A stretch of DNA of 28,066 nucleotides from IMCC26256 sp037146835 (GTDB lineage: Bacteria; Actinomycetota; Acidimicrobiia; IMCC26256), in NCBI GenBank assembly GCA_037146835.1, contig JBAWWI010000020.1, positions 1 to 28,066 on the forward strand, written 5' to 3'. The notes below the pieces were generated by a model. It was not told where the DNA came from. It did no database searches and saw only the letters and a list, made by a program, of their open reading frames with translations. Of the stretch, positions 14,813 through 24,013 are shown one piece after another. Numbering within the stretch: the stretch's first letter is position 1; each line of letters starts with the position of its first letter. The position numbers and the translations under genes were made by a program.

Positions 14813-15855
14813 ATCTCTCAGAGGCAATCTCGAGTCTTCAATCCGCATCAGCGGCGGCGAGCGAATTGCTTGCTGCAGTCACGAACCTCGCAGGGGTTGA
14901 GGAGATAGAGCGCGACTTCCTCGGCAAGCGTTCGGTGCTAGTTAGCGTCAATGAAGCCATTAAGGATTTCGCGCCAGAGGATCGCCCTGCCGCAGGGAAA
15001 GCAATCGGTGCGTATCGAGCAGAGGTTGGAGCCGCGATTGCTGCTGCACGTGACGGAATGTCGGCGGGAGAGGCAGCCGCTCGCATTGAGCGCGAGCGCC
15101 TTGACCTAACGATCGGTGGCCGACCGCAAGAGCGTGGACATCTGCACCTAATTACGCAGGTTCAGAGAGAGCTAGAGGATGTCTTCGTTGGGCTTGGTTT
15201 CCAGATTGCCGAGGGTCCTGAGGTTGAGACTGATTGGTACAACTTTGAGGCGCTCAATTTCCCTCCCGGCCATCCCGCAAGAGCGATGCAGGACACTCTC
15301 TATGTAGACCTCGGGGAGCAGGAGCAAGTGCTGCTCCGCACCCATACCTCACCAGTGCAGGTGCGCGTGATGGAGAGCCGCAAGCCTCCGATCTACACGA
15401 TCATGCCTGGGCGCGTCTACAGACGCGACACGCTAGATGCCCGTCACTCACCTGTTTTCCATCAGATTGAGGGGCTAGTCGTCGACGAGGGAATTACCCT
15501 CGGAGACCTATTCGGAACAATCGACGCGTTTACGCGTTCGTATTTCGGATCATCCATAAAGGCACGGTTCTTGCCTTCGTATTTTCCGTTCACGGAGCCG
15601 TCTGCAGAGTTCTCAGTCACCTGTATCTTCTGCGAAGGCTCGGGCTGCACGGTCTGCTCTCGTACCGGCTGGATCGAGCTAGGCGGGTGCGGCATGGTCG
15701 ACCCAAATGTATTCAAGTCGGTTGGTTACGACCCTGAAACCGTCTCTGGTTTTGCGTTCGGCTTCGGCCTTGAGCGTATGGCGCAGATTCGATTCGGCGT
15801 TGACCACGTTAAAGCATTCTTCGATGACGACATCCGCTTCCTGAAGCAGTTCTGA
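14809..15855 (+). CDS. pheS: Phenylalanine-tRNA ligase alpha subunit
   Basis: Catalytic subunit of the (alpha-beta)2 enzyme that charges tRNA-Phe. 348 residues: N-terminal coiled-coil that contacts tRNA (about 1-95), then class II core with HTSPVQVRVM, GRVYRRDTLDARHSPVFHQ (motif 2), a four-Cys segment CIFCEGSGCTVC, GGCGMVDPNVF and motif 3 GFGLERMAQIRFGV near the end. All expected core motifs are present. Translation is likely coupled to the methyltransferase upstream and to pheT, 7 bases downstream. Confidence 0.97.
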   Translation: MNLSEAISSLQSASAAASELLAAVTNLAGVEEIERDFLGKRSVLVSVNEAIKDFAPEDRPAAGKAIGAYRAEVGAAIAAARDGMSAGEAAARIERERLDLTIGGRPQERGHLHLITQVQRELEDVFVGLGFQIAEGPEVETDWYNFEALNFPPGHPARAMQDTLYVDLGEQEQVLLRTHTSPVQVRVMESRKPPIYTIMPGRVYRRDTLDARHSPVFHQIEGLVVDEGITLGDLFGTIDAFTRSYFGSSIKARFLPSYFPFTEPSAEFSVTCIFCEGSGCTVCSRTGWIELGGCGMVDPNVFKSVGYDPETVSGFAFGFGLERMAQIRFGVDHVKAFFDDDIRFLKQF

Positions 15856-15862
15856 GGTAGAC

Positions 15863-18250
15863 GTGCGCGCTCCGTTGTCTTGGCTCAAAGAGTTCACTCC
15901 ACTCCCCGATGATGTCGGTGCAATTACCGATGCTCTAAATCAACTAGGTCTCGAGGTAGAGGCTGTAGAGGAGCCGGGGCGCGAGATCAACGGCGTTGTG
16001 ATAGCGCGAGTGCTTGGTCTGCACCCTCACCCTGACGCAGACAAACTGAGGCTTGTAGATATTGAGTTTGGTGTTGGCGAGACCCAGGTCGTCTGCGGTG
16101 CGCCGAATGTGGTTGTTGGAATGGTCGTCGCATACGCCGGATCTGGTGCAACTCTCCCAGGTGGCTTCACACTCGAGCCACGCAAGATTCGAGGGGTTCT
16201 CTCCGACGGCATGCTCTGCTCTTCGCGTGAGTTAGGTCTCGGCGAGGATCACGATGGGATTCTCGACCTGAGCCAAGAGTTTGAATCAGGCACGGATATC
16301 TGCGAGGCGATGGGCCTAGATGATGTCGTATTCGATGTCTCAATTACGCCTAACAGGCCTGATGCGATGAGCATTATCGGGATAGCTAGAGACTTAGCTG
16401 CCCACTTCGAACTCGAGTTCACCCTCCCGGCCCCCGTAACCGGTGCTGCCGGCGCAGGTGGTCAGGGTGTGACGGTCGAGGTTCTTGATGCGCAGCGCTG
16501 CCCGCGATTTACGGCTCGTAGGCTCAGCGTCACAATCGGCGCCTCTCCAGACTGGATGCAGCGCCGCCTTTCTTTGGCTGGCATGCGACCCATCTCGAAT
16601 GTCGTCGACATTACAAACTACGTGCTGCTCGAGCGCGGCCAGCCTCTGCATGCTTTCGACGCGACTCGTCTTGCGAGCTCAACGCTAAGAGTGCGGCCCG
16701 CAGCCGATGGAGAGACCGTTACAACGCTAGATGGCGTATCACGCTCCCTTACATCCGCAGACCTGTTGGTATGTAGCGGAGATGATTCGCCGCAATCTAT
16801 TGCCGGGATCATGGGGTGCGCCGCTGCAGAGGTAGGGGAGGATACGACAGAGGTCATCCTTGAGGCCGCATACTTCGATCCAATGGGGATCTCAAAATCT
16901 TCTAAGCGCCTCGGACTGCGGAGCGAATCAAGCGCTCGCTTCGAACGCGGCATTGACCCCAACGCGGTGATCGCTGGCTCGGATCGTGCTGTTGAATTAT
17001 TAGAGGCTTTCGCTAACGCTTACGTCATCTCAGAGACGACCGATCAATATCTAGAGCCCATTACATCGCCTGAGATTTTGCTTCGTTCAGCGCGTGTAAA
17101 TGCGGTTCTTGGAACAGCGCTCAGCCTGGATCAAATCTCTGCGCTTCTGGTGCCGCTCGGAATTGCTTGCATATCTCAGGGCAGCGAGAACACAATGGCC
17201 ACGGTCCCTACATTTAGACCGGATATCACTCGCGAGATAGACCTAATTGAAGAGACTGCGCGCAGGCTTGGTCTAGATGCAATTCCTCGAACACTCCCTA
17301 GCAATCCAGATCATGTTGGCGGTTTTAGTCGTCCACAGCAGGAGAGGCGCTTGGTCGCCGATGCGCTTGTCGGCGCAGGCTGCTCAGAGGCTTACACGCT
17401 CTCGCTCCTATCTGAGAAGGCCCTTGAGCCATTTGGCTTTGACGCCTCAACATCGGTGAGTCTTACGAATCCGTTGCGGGCTGAGGAGTCTTTACTACGT
17501 CCGGCAATTCTGCCCGGGCTACTCGGAGCTGTTGCTTTCAACGCAGCGCAGGGGAATCCCGATGTAGCACTCTTCGAGACCGGGCATGTTTTCCGCAGGC
17601 CAGTAGGCGATGCGATACAACCCGATGAGCGCGATCATGTTGCTGGTGTATTCGCTGGTACTCGCAGCGGTCGCCCTCACGATGCTGATCGGCCGGTTGA
17701 TGTTTACGATGCCATTACAGCGATGAATGCTCTCACCGATGCTTTGAGACTGAGTGATGTGCGCCTTGTTGCCGGAGAGGTTGATGGCCTCCACCCAGGT
17801 AGAACTGCGATCGTGTTTGTAGACGGTTCGCCGGTCGGTCACGTTGGGGAGGTCGATGAGTTAGCCCTAGGGGTTCACTCGCTGTCTGCTCCGGTCGTTT
17901 CATTTGAGCTCGATCTAGGAGCGCTCCTGAGTGCGACCCGACTAGAGCGCCGCTACTCGCCACCATCACGATTCCCAGCAAGTGGTGTCGACCTTGCCTT
18001 TGTCGTAGCGGATGGCATCGCAGGGGCTGACGTACTTGCGACCCTCAAGGCTGCCGGGGCTGATCTCCTTGAGGAGATCCGGGTCTTCGACGTGTTTCGC
18101 TCAGAGGCTCTCGGTGCTGGAGTGCGGAGCATTGCCTTCTCCCTCAGGTTCCGTAGTAGTGAGAAAACCCTTACGGATATTGAGGTTGGCGAGGCTCGGG
18201 CACGCTGCATTGAGGCAGTACTCGCTGCGCATGGGGCGGAACTCCGCTAA
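15863..18250 (+). CDS. pheT: Phenylalanine-tRNA ligase beta subunit
   Basis: Structural and editing subunit of phenylalanyl-tRNA synthetase, 795 residues, normal length. Domains in order: N-terminal MRAPLSWLKEFTPLPDD, EMAP-like tRNA-binding fold (about 39-150, with HPHPDADKLRLVDI and VVCGAPNV), B3/B4 editing region (about 205-375, LHAFDATRL), B5 domain (about 400-470), class II-like pseudo-catalytic core and a C-terminal anticodon-binding FDX-ACB domain (about 698-792, beginning YSPPSRFPASGVDLAFVV). The GTG start is preceded by GAGGTAG. It is the last gene before the arginine operon. Confidence 0.96.
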   Translation: MRAPLSWLKEFTPLPDDVGAITDALNQLGLEVEAVEEPGREINGVVIARVLGLHPHPDADKLRLVDIEFGVGETQVVCGAPNVVVGMVVAYAGSGATLPGGFTLEPRKIRGVLSDGMLCSSRELGLGEDHDGILDLSQEFESGTDICEAMGLDDVVFDVSITPNRPDAMSIIGIARDLAAHFELEFTLPAPVTGAAGAGGQGVTVEVLDAQRCPRFTARRLSVTIGASPDWMQRRLSLAGMRPISNVVDITNYVLLERGQPLHAFDATRLASSTLRVRPAADGETVTTLDGVSRSLTSADLLVCSGDDSPQSIAGIMGCAAAEVGEDTTEVILEAAYFDPMGISKSSKRLGLRSESSARFERGIDPNAVIAGSDRAVELLEAFANAYVISETTDQYLEPITSPEILLRSARVNAVLGTALSLDQISALLVPLGIACISQGSENTMATVPTFRPDITREIDLIEETARRLGLDAIPRTLPSNPDHVGGFSRPQQERRLVADALVGAGCSEAYTLSLLSEKALEPFGFDASTSVSLTNPLRAEESLLRPAILPGLLGAVAFNAAQGNPDVALFETGHVFRRPVGDAIQPDERDHVAGVFAGTRSGRPHDADRPVDVYDAITAMNALTDALRLSDVRLVAGEVDGLHPGRTAIVFVDGSPVGHVGEVDELALGVHSLSAPVVSFELDLGALLSATRLERRYSPPSRFPASGVDLAFVVADGIAGADVLATLKAAGADLLEEIRVFDVFRSEALGAGVRSIAFSLRFRSSEKTLTDIEVGEARARCIEAVLAAHGAELR

Positions 18251-18255
18251 ATCCA

Positions 18256-18269
18256 CGCAAGAGTATGCA
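18256..18269 (+). promoter_or_regulatory. Candidate ArgR operator (ARG box) before argC
   Basis: CGCAAGAGTATGCA resembles the mycobacterial-type ARG box TGCATAACGATGCA at 9 of 14 positions, with a near-symmetric GCA...TGC. The right half TATGCA also pairs with a second inverted half TGTATA (18276-18281) that overlaps the candidate -10 box. Placement right at the promoter of an operon that includes argR makes an operator reasonable, but the match is partial. Confidence 0.35.
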
Positions 18270-18277
18270 CTGGGCTG

Positions 18278-18283
18278 TATAGT
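18278..18283 (+). promoter_or_regulatory. Candidate -10 box for leaderless argC operon transcript
   Basis: TATAGT ends 7 bases before the argC ATG (18290), which would put transcription start at the start codon. There is no Shine-Dalgarno sequence before argC, consistent with a leaderless message. No convincing -35 box is seen about 17 bases upstream (18255-18260 is acgcaa), so an activator or weak promoter would be needed. Confidence 0.45.
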
Positions 18284-18289
18284 ACGCGC

Positions 18290-19327
18290 ATGGCATATCG
18301 AATAGGGGTTATCGGCGGTTCCGGCTATACCGGGGTTGAACTGCTGCGGATCCTCCACTCACACCCCGAGGCTGAGGTAGCAGTCACCACTGCCGACTCG
18401 AACGCAGGCGCAATGGTGGGCGAGCTCTACCCGTCGCTCCAGGCTGCCTATCCGCACCTCGCGTATAGCTCCGTTGAGGCCGCTTCTTTAGACGGGCTCG
18501 ACTTGGTCTTCGTGGCACTTCCACATGGGGCCTCGCAGGCGATTATGCCCGGCGTGCTCTCGAGCGTTCCCCACGTTGTCGACCTTGGAGCAGACTTTCG
18601 ACTCCCTCCTGCGCTCTATAAGGAGTGGTACGGCGAAGAGCACACTGCCCCAGATCTGCAGGGGAGTTTCGCTTTTGGACTGCCAGAGATATTTCGCTCA
18701 AACATCGGTAGCAGTGCGCACGTAGCTTCACCTGGTTGCTACCCGACAGTCTCATCTTTAACGCTCGCACCGCTCCTCGCTAACGGAGTAGTGGCGCCCG
18801 ACGGCATCTTGGTGGATGCAATGTCTGGCGTGTCAGGAGCCGGTCGCTCCGCAAAGGTCACATCGTTATTCAGCGAGGTCGATGGAACCATCGCCGCATA
18901 CGGCTTATTGAATCACCGCCATACTGCAGAGATTGAGTTGGTGCTCTCGCATGTTGCTGGTGTACCCGTCTCAGTCCTGTTCACCCCTCACCTTGTTCCG
19001 ATGGTGCGAGGCATACATGCAACTGCGCACGCTCGACCGATTCAGTCTGGGCTCTCAACTGAACTTCTTCTCGCCATGTATCGCGAGTACTACGCGGATG
19101 AGCCCTTCGTGGTTGTTACCGATTCACCGCCGACAACTAAGGCCTGCATGGGGGCAAATACGCTCCATATAACGGTTCGTTACGACGCTCGAACTGATTC
19201 AGTTCTCGCGCTTGGAGTAATAGACAACCTCGTAAAAGGTGCTTCTGGTCAAGCGATACAGAACGCAAACATTCTCTTAGGTATCCCCGAGGCGACTGGC
19301 CTCCCGATTACAGGATTGATGCCATGA
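18290..19327 (+). CDS. argC: N-acetyl-gamma-glutamyl-phosphate reductase
   Basis: Third step of arginine synthesis, NADPH-dependent reduction of N-acetylglutamyl phosphate. 345 residues: N-terminal Rossmann motif GGSGYTGVELLR (9-20), FVALPHG (74-80), DLGADFRL (98-105) and the catalytic SPGCYPT with C150. Substrate-binding DAMSGVSGAGRS and NHRHTAEI are present. First gene of the argCJBDFRGH operon; stop and argJ start overlap by four bases. Confidence 0.97.
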   Translation: MAYRIGVIGGSGYTGVELLRILHSHPEAEVAVTTADSNAGAMVGELYPSLQAAYPHLAYSSVEAASLDGLDLVFVALPHGASQAIMPGVLSSVPHVVDLGADFRLPPALYKEWYGEEHTAPDLQGSFAFGLPEIFRSNIGSSAHVASPGCYPTVSSLTLAPLLANGVVAPDGILVDAMSGVSGAGRSAKVTSLFSEVDGTIAAYGLLNHRHTAEIELVLSHVAGVPVSVLFTPHLVPMVRGIHATAHARPIQSGLSTELLLAMYREYYADEPFVVVTDSPPTTKACMGANTLHITVRYDARTDSVLALGVIDNLVKGASGQAIQNANILLGIPEATGLPITGLMP

Positions 19328-20505
19328 GCATTACTGCAGCCAAAGGTTTCGAAGCAGGGGGAGGCGCAATCGGTATTAAGCCGAGCGGCAAGCCCGATGT
19401 TGCCATACTCGTAACCAGTAGTCGTAAGCCTGTGCCAGCGGCTGGCGTCTTCACTACGAATCTTGCGACCGCTGCTCCAGTGCTAGTCAGCAAGAGTCAC
19501 CTACTCGACGGAGCAGCGGCAGGTGTAGTGCTCTCTTCGGGGAATGCAAACGCAGCAACTGGGCCTGCGGGGAGAGCAGATGCTCAGCGTATGTGCGAAC
19601 TCGCCGGGAGTGCGTTTGGTCTTGAGGCGAGTGATTTTCTTGTCTGCTCAACCGGGCTAATTGGATACTCAATGCCGATGGAGGTAATTGAGAAGGGCAT
19701 CCCGTTGGTGGCTGCGAATCTAAATGGTGGAACCGCCGCAGCAGATGCCTTACTTACGACCGACACTGTTCGCAAAGAGGCAGTCGCTGCAGTAGGGGAT
19801 AGTGGGGCAGTGGTCGGCGGAATGGCAAAAGGTGCAGCGATGCTGGCACCCGCTATGGCGACCATGCTCGCAGTACTTACAACCGATGCAGATGCAACTC
19901 ACGAGGTGCTGCAGCGTGCGCTTACCGATGCAGTCGCCAAGACTTTTAATCAACTCTGTGTCGATGCCTGCACAAGTACGAACGATACGGTCTTAATACT
20001 TGCGAGCGGAGCGGCCAATGGCCCTGCAATCACGACGACTCACGGTAGCGATTACTACGCGCTTCTAGATGCTGTCACTGATGTATGCGGATCCCTTGCT
20101 CGCCAGATGGCGAATGACGCCGAGGGAGCGACGAAGGTTGCGACGATCCGAATTACGGGTGCACGCACGGATAGGGATGCGTCGCTCGCTGCTCGATCGG
20201 TCGCATCAAGCCAATTAGTTCAATGCTCGCTAAATGGTGAAGACCCATACTGGGGTCGGATCCTCTCGGAGCTTGGCGCTAGTGGGGCTTTCATGGACCA
20301 GGAGAGCGTCACAATCTCGTATGGCGACCATGTGCTCTGTGCTGAGGGCATTGCTGCGGAGCACGATGCTGCTGCGGTAGCCAAGTTGATGGGAGAGCGC
20401 GAGATCTTGATCACTTGTGATTTGGCATTGGGCTCTGGAGAGGCAGAGATGATCTGTACCGACCTCTCGTATGCCTACATCGATGAGAACAGAGGCACTT
20501 CATGA
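19324..20505 (+). CDS. argJ: Bifunctional glutamate N-acetyltransferase / ornithine acetyltransferase
   Basis: Transfers acetyl from N-acetylornithine to glutamate, recycling it; many members also start the pathway from acetyl-CoA. 393 residues. The self-cleavage site is seen as APAMATMLAVLTTDA with nucleophile T180; after cleavage alpha (1-179) and beta (180-393) chains form the active enzyme. Other signatures: STGLIG (109-114), NQLCVDACTSTNDT and NGEDPYWGRI. No separate argA-type synthase is in the window, so ArgJ may also make N-acetylglutamate. It overlaps argC and argB by four bases each. Confidence 0.96.
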   Translation: MSITAAKGFEAGGGAIGIKPSGKPDVAILVTSSRKPVPAAGVFTTNLATAAPVLVSKSHLLDGAAAGVVLSSGNANAATGPAGRADAQRMCELAGSAFGLEASDFLVCSTGLIGYSMPMEVIEKGIPLVAANLNGGTAAADALLTTDTVRKEAVAAVGDSGAVVGGMAKGAAMLAPAMATMLAVLTTDADATHEVLQRALTDAVAKTFNQLCVDACTSTNDTVLILASGAANGPAITTTHGSDYYALLDAVTDVCGSLARQMANDAEGATKVATIRITGARTDRDASLAARSVASSQLVQCSLNGEDPYWGRILSELGASGAFMDQESVTISYGDHVLCAEGIAAEHDAAAVAKLMGEREILITCDLALGSGEAEMICTDLSYAYIDENRGTS

Positions 20506-21374
20506 CCACGGATCGCATTGCTACTGCGGGGGAGAAGGCAGCAATCCTCGCAGATGCTCTTCCATATATTCGCGAGTTCTCGGGGCGCACTGTTGTTGTC
20601 AAATATGGCGGCAACGCTATGGAGAGCCCTGAACTTGCCGACTTATTTGCGCGTGACATTGTGCTGATGAGGCTTGTCGGGATTAATCCGGTGGTTGTTC
20701 ACGGTGGAGGTCCCCAGATCACAGATTTAATGCGCAGGCTCGGTAAGGAGCCTGAGTTTGTTGATGGCAGGCGAGTAACCGACGCTGAGACGATCGACAT
20801 TGTTCGCATGGCGCTAGTTGGAAAGGTAAATCGCGAGGTAGTTGCCTCGATAAATAGGCACGGCTCCTACGCGGTTGGACTATCAGGCGAAGACGCAGGG
20901 CTGATCACCGTTACCCAACGCGACCCAGCCCTTGGTTTTGTCGGCGATGTAGAGCACATTGAGGCTGGAATCATCGAGCGTTTGATCCGCGAAGAGTTGA
21001 TCCCTGTTATCGCAACGGTTGGGGTCGACGTCGATGGCCAGGCCTACAACATCAACGCCGATACAGTCGCCGGCGCAATTGCTGAGGCGCTAGGTGCCGA
21101 GAAACTTGTCTATCTAACCGATGTCGCTGGGGTCTATGGCGAGTGGCCCGATGAGAGCTCTCTCATCTCGCAATTAGATCTCGCTGGTCTAGAGGCACTT
21201 CTCTCCGCTGGGAAGGCAGGCGAGGGGATGATTCCGAAGCTCGAGTCATGCGCTCATGCGTTGCGCAACGGAGTCAAACGCGCTCACATACTTGATGGTC
21301 GTCTCCCACATGCTCTACTGCTCGAGTTCTTTACGAGCGAGGGCATCGGCACGATGGTAGAGGTTGGATCATGA
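20502..21374 (+). CDS. argB: Acetylglutamate kinase
   Basis: Phosphorylates N-acetylglutamate; in many bacteria the arginine-feedback step. 290 residues of the amino-acid kinase fold: VVVKYGGNAM (31-40, phosphate-binding Lys), VVHGGGPQI (66-74), YNINADTVAGAIAEALGA for substrate and ATP, and MIPKLESCAHAL near the C-terminus. The N-terminal extension TDRIATAGEKAAILADALPYI is the helix that in arginine-sensitive, hexameric kinases mediates inhibition, so feedback sensitivity is likely (inference). Confidence 0.97.
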   Translation: MTTDRIATAGEKAAILADALPYIREFSGRTVVVKYGGNAMESPELADLFARDIVLMRLVGINPVVVHGGGPQITDLMRRLGKEPEFVDGRRVTDAETIDIVRMALVGKVNREVVASINRHGSYAVGLSGEDAGLITVTQRDPALGFVGDVEHIEAGIIERLIREELIPVIATVGVDVDGQAYNINADTVAGAIAEALGAEKLVYLTDVAGVYGEWPDESSLISQLDLAGLEALLSAGKAGEGMIPKLESCAHALRNGVKRAHILDGRLPHALLLEFFTSEGIGTMVEVGS

Positions 21375-22594
21375 ATCACCTCACACAGAATGAGCTGTCA
21401 CAACTCGACGCCGAGCACGTGTTCTCTACCTACGCCCGCCAGCCAGTCGCATTCGTGCGCGGAGAGGGGACGCGCCTCTGGGATAGTGAAGGCCGGGTCT
21501 ACCTAGATTTTCTCTGTGGCCTAGCGGTTACTTCTCTTGGTCACGCTCACCCTGTTGTTGCTGCTGCGATCGCGGATCAGGCGCGCACACTTGTGCATGT
21601 ATCGAATCTTTTCTACAACGATATTCAGCCAAGGCTTGCTGAGAGGTTGGATCTTCTACTGACCTCGGCAACTGGCACATCTGGAAAGTTGTTCTTCACA
21701 AACTCTGGAGCTGAAGCAAATGAATGCGCTATCAAACTTGCGCGTCGCTATGGGCAACTAAATGGCGGTCCAGAGCGTTTTCACATTTTGAGCGCGTTCA
21801 ACTCTTTTCACGGGCGCACCCTTGCCTCTCTCGCTGCTACTGGTCAGCCTGAGAAGCAGGAGACCTTTCAGCCAATGCCAGCGACATTTAGGCACGTCGA
21901 GTTTGGTGATATCTCGGGCCTAGCGAATGCGATGGATGAGCGGGTCTGCGCGGTAATTATCGAGTCGATTCAAGCAGAGGGTGGCGTTGTTCCAGCACCA
22001 TCGGGCTACTTGGAGGCTCTTCGTGCACTATGTGATGAGCGAGAGGTGCTCCTCATATGTGATGAGGTCCAGACTGGCTTAGGGCGCACTGGAAAGTGGT
22101 TCGGATTCGAGCACTCGAACGATGCTCGCCCCGATATCGTCACGATGGCCAAGGCTTTGGGTAACGGAATGCCGATTGGAGCTTGTTGGGCGCGTGGCGA
22201 GGTGGCCGCTGCTTTTGGCCCCGGGGATCACGGCACAACATTCGGTGGGCAGCCTCTAGCAGCGCGAGCTGCACTCGCAGTTCTTGACGTGATGGAGGCA
22301 GAGGACGTCCCTAAGAGAGCTGAGGAGAAGGGTAAGCGGCTAGCAACGCTGCTCGCTGCGCTCCCAGGTGTAACTGAGGTCCGGGGAATGGGGCTGCTGC
22401 TTGCTTGCGAACTCGGTAATGGCATCAGCGCTAAAGAGGCAGCAGTTGCCTGTCTCTCGAATGGACTTGTAGTTAATGCGGTTACTGCTACAGCGCTGCG
22501 CCTAGCACCGCCGCTCTTAGTTAGCGACACTGAAATTGACGAGGCCGTAGCGATTCTTCGCTCGGTATTGAGTGAGATGGGAGGTAGGGCATGA
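21371..22594 (+). CDS. argD: Acetylornithine aminotransferase
   Basis: PLP-dependent transamination giving N-acetylornithine. 407 residues, class III aminotransferase: NSGAEANECAIKLAR (111-125), FNSFHGRTLASLAATGQP (143-160), CDEVQTGLGRTGKWFG (230-245, PLP-ring Asp D231) and the Schiff-base lysine K261 in TMAKALGNGMPIGA. Four-base overlaps with argB and argF couple translation. Confidence 0.96.
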   Translation: MNHLTQNELSQLDAEHVFSTYARQPVAFVRGEGTRLWDSEGRVYLDFLCGLAVTSLGHAHPVVAAAIADQARTLVHVSNLFYNDIQPRLAERLDLLLTSATGTSGKLFFTNSGAEANECAIKLARRYGQLNGGPERFHILSAFNSFHGRTLASLAATGQPEKQETFQPMPATFRHVEFGDISGLANAMDERVCAVIIESIQAEGGVVPAPSGYLEALRALCDEREVLLICDEVQTGLGRTGKWFGFEHSNDARPDIVTMAKALGNGMPIGACWARGEVAAAFGPGDHGTTFGGQPLAARAALAVLDVMEAEDVPKRAEEKGKRLATLLAALPGVTEVRGMGLLLACELGNGISAKEAAVACLSNGLVVNAVTATALRLAPPLLVSDTEIDEAVAILRSVLSEMGGRA

Positions 22595-23508
22595 CTCTAA
22601 ATGTTTTAGAACTAGATGACCTGACCGCTATTCAGGTAGCGAGCGTCCTTGATAATGCTGCACAGTGGAAGCGCGACCCCGCGGGGATTCCACAGGCTCT
22701 AAAAGGAAAGGGTGTGGCACTTGTATTTGAGAAGCCGTCCGCCCGAACACGCCTCTCATCTGAGATGGCTGTAGCTACCCTCGCGGGGCATCCGATCTAC
22801 ATTCGGCCCGAGGAGCTAGGGATCGGAACGCGCGAGACCGCAGAGGATGTAGCGCGCACCCTCGGTTCGTACTGCGCGATTATTGCGGCGCGTGTATTTG
22901 ACCACGCAGTGCTTGAGCAGATGAGCGCAGTCTCGAATGTCCCTGTTATTAACTTGCTCTCAGATCGTTCTCATCCTTGCCAGGGACTCGCGGATGTGCT
23001 GACGATTAGAGAACTATTTGGCTCTGTCGAGGGGCGACGTATTGCATACATAGGCGATGGCAACAATGTCACGGCTTCGCTTGCATTCGCTGCTGCGCTT
23101 ACTGGGTTAGAACTAATCGTCTCGTCACCCCCTGGCTACGAGTTGGATCCTGAGGTTGTAGAGAACGCTCGCAATCTTGGCGGCTCTATTACGTTGATCC
23201 AGGACCCAATCGAGGCAGCTCAGGGTGTGGATGCTGTCTATACCGATGTCTGGGCATCAATGGGTGAGGAGGCTGAGGCCGAGGAGCGCCGGGTCGCATT
23301 CGCCGGTTGGCAGGTTGATGATCGAGTTATGTCAGCCGCCTCGAAAGACGCTTGGTTTCTGCACTGTCTCCCTGCCCATCGTGGCGAAGAAGTGACCGCC
23401 TCCGTTATTGACGGCGATCGCTCGGCAGTATGGTCCCAGGCTGCAAACCGCATGCATACCGCGAGGGCGCTATTTGCTCTGGTGGTTGCCGGAGCTGGAG
23501 CTGATTGA
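22591..23508 (+). CDS. argF: Ornithine carbamoyltransferase with SARTR carbamoyl-phosphate motif
   Basis: Converts ornithine and carbamoyl phosphate to citrulline. 305 residues. HPCQGLADVLT (128-138), TDVWASMGEE (218-227, ornithine loop) and HCLPAHRGEE (258-267) identify ornithine rather than aspartate specificity. The carbamoyl-phosphate loop reads FEKPSARTR (46-54), with Ala where the usual motif has Thr or Gly (STRTR). The key Ser, Arg, Thr and Arg are kept, so activity is expected. The stop overlaps the argR start by one base. Confidence 0.95.
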   Translation: MTLNVLELDDLTAIQVASVLDNAAQWKRDPAGIPQALKGKGVALVFEKPSARTRLSSEMAVATLAGHPIYIRPEELGIGTRETAEDVARTLGSYCAIIAARVFDHAVLEQMSAVSNVPVINLLSDRSHPCQGLADVLTIRELFGSVEGRRIAYIGDGNNVTASLAFAAALTGLELIVSSPPGYELDPEVVENARNLGGSITLIQDPIEAAQGVDAVYTDVWASMGEEAEAEERRVAFAGWQVDDRVMSAASKDAWFLHCLPAHRGEEVTASVIDGDRSAVWSQAANRMHTARALFALVVAGAGAD

Positions 23509-23975
23509 TGTCGACACTAAGTAAACCTCAACGCCAGCACCGGATCGCCAAGCTCCTCGAGGAGCAAGGTGTTGGAAGCCAGTTGCAGTTAGTGGAGCTG
23601 CTGGCATCTGAAGGGATCATTGCAACTCAGGCAACCGTAAGTCGTGACCTAGAGGATCTCGGCGCGGTAAAGGTGCGCACTAAGGGCGGTTTGGTCTATG
23701 CGGTCCCTGAGCTTGCTCAGGAACGTGTGGCCCCCGACGACCACTTACGACGCGTGATGGGCGAGTTCGTCGTTGAGATTGCGAGCAGCGGCAATATTGT
23801 GGTGCTGCGTACCCCGCCCGGATCGGCGCATGTTGTGGGCTCCGCTCTCGATCGCTCTGGTCTGGCGGATGTAATTGGAAATGTAAGTGGCGACGATACC
23901 GTTATGGTTATCTGCGCTGAATCAGCGCCAAGTTCTTTGATAGCGGCCAGGCTCTCTGAGCTAGCCGGTCTGTAA
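23508..23975 (+). CDS. argR: Arginine repressor
   Basis: Arginine-dependent regulator of arginine genes. 155 residues: N-terminal winged helix (1-70) with recognition region ATQATVSRDLEDLG (39-52) and wing VRTKGGLVYAVPE; C-terminal hexamerisation and arginine-binding domain (80-155) with VVLRTPPGSAHVVGSALD and GDDTVMVIC. ATG 23508 is preferred over TTG 23505 because GGAG (23497-23500) is 7 bases away. It is embedded in the operon it should control; the likely target is the region just before argC. Confidence 0.96.
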   Translation: MSTLSKPQRQHRIAKLLEEQGVGSQLQLVELLASEGIIATQATVSRDLEDLGAVKVRTKGGLVYAVPELAQERVAPDDHLRRVMGEFVVEIASSGNIVVLRTPPGSAHVVGSALDRSGLADVIGNVSGDDTVMVICAESAPSSLIAARLSELAGL

Positions 23976-24013
23976 ATACTCGAGAAGTTTCACTAAAAAA
24001 CAGGAGATAGATC

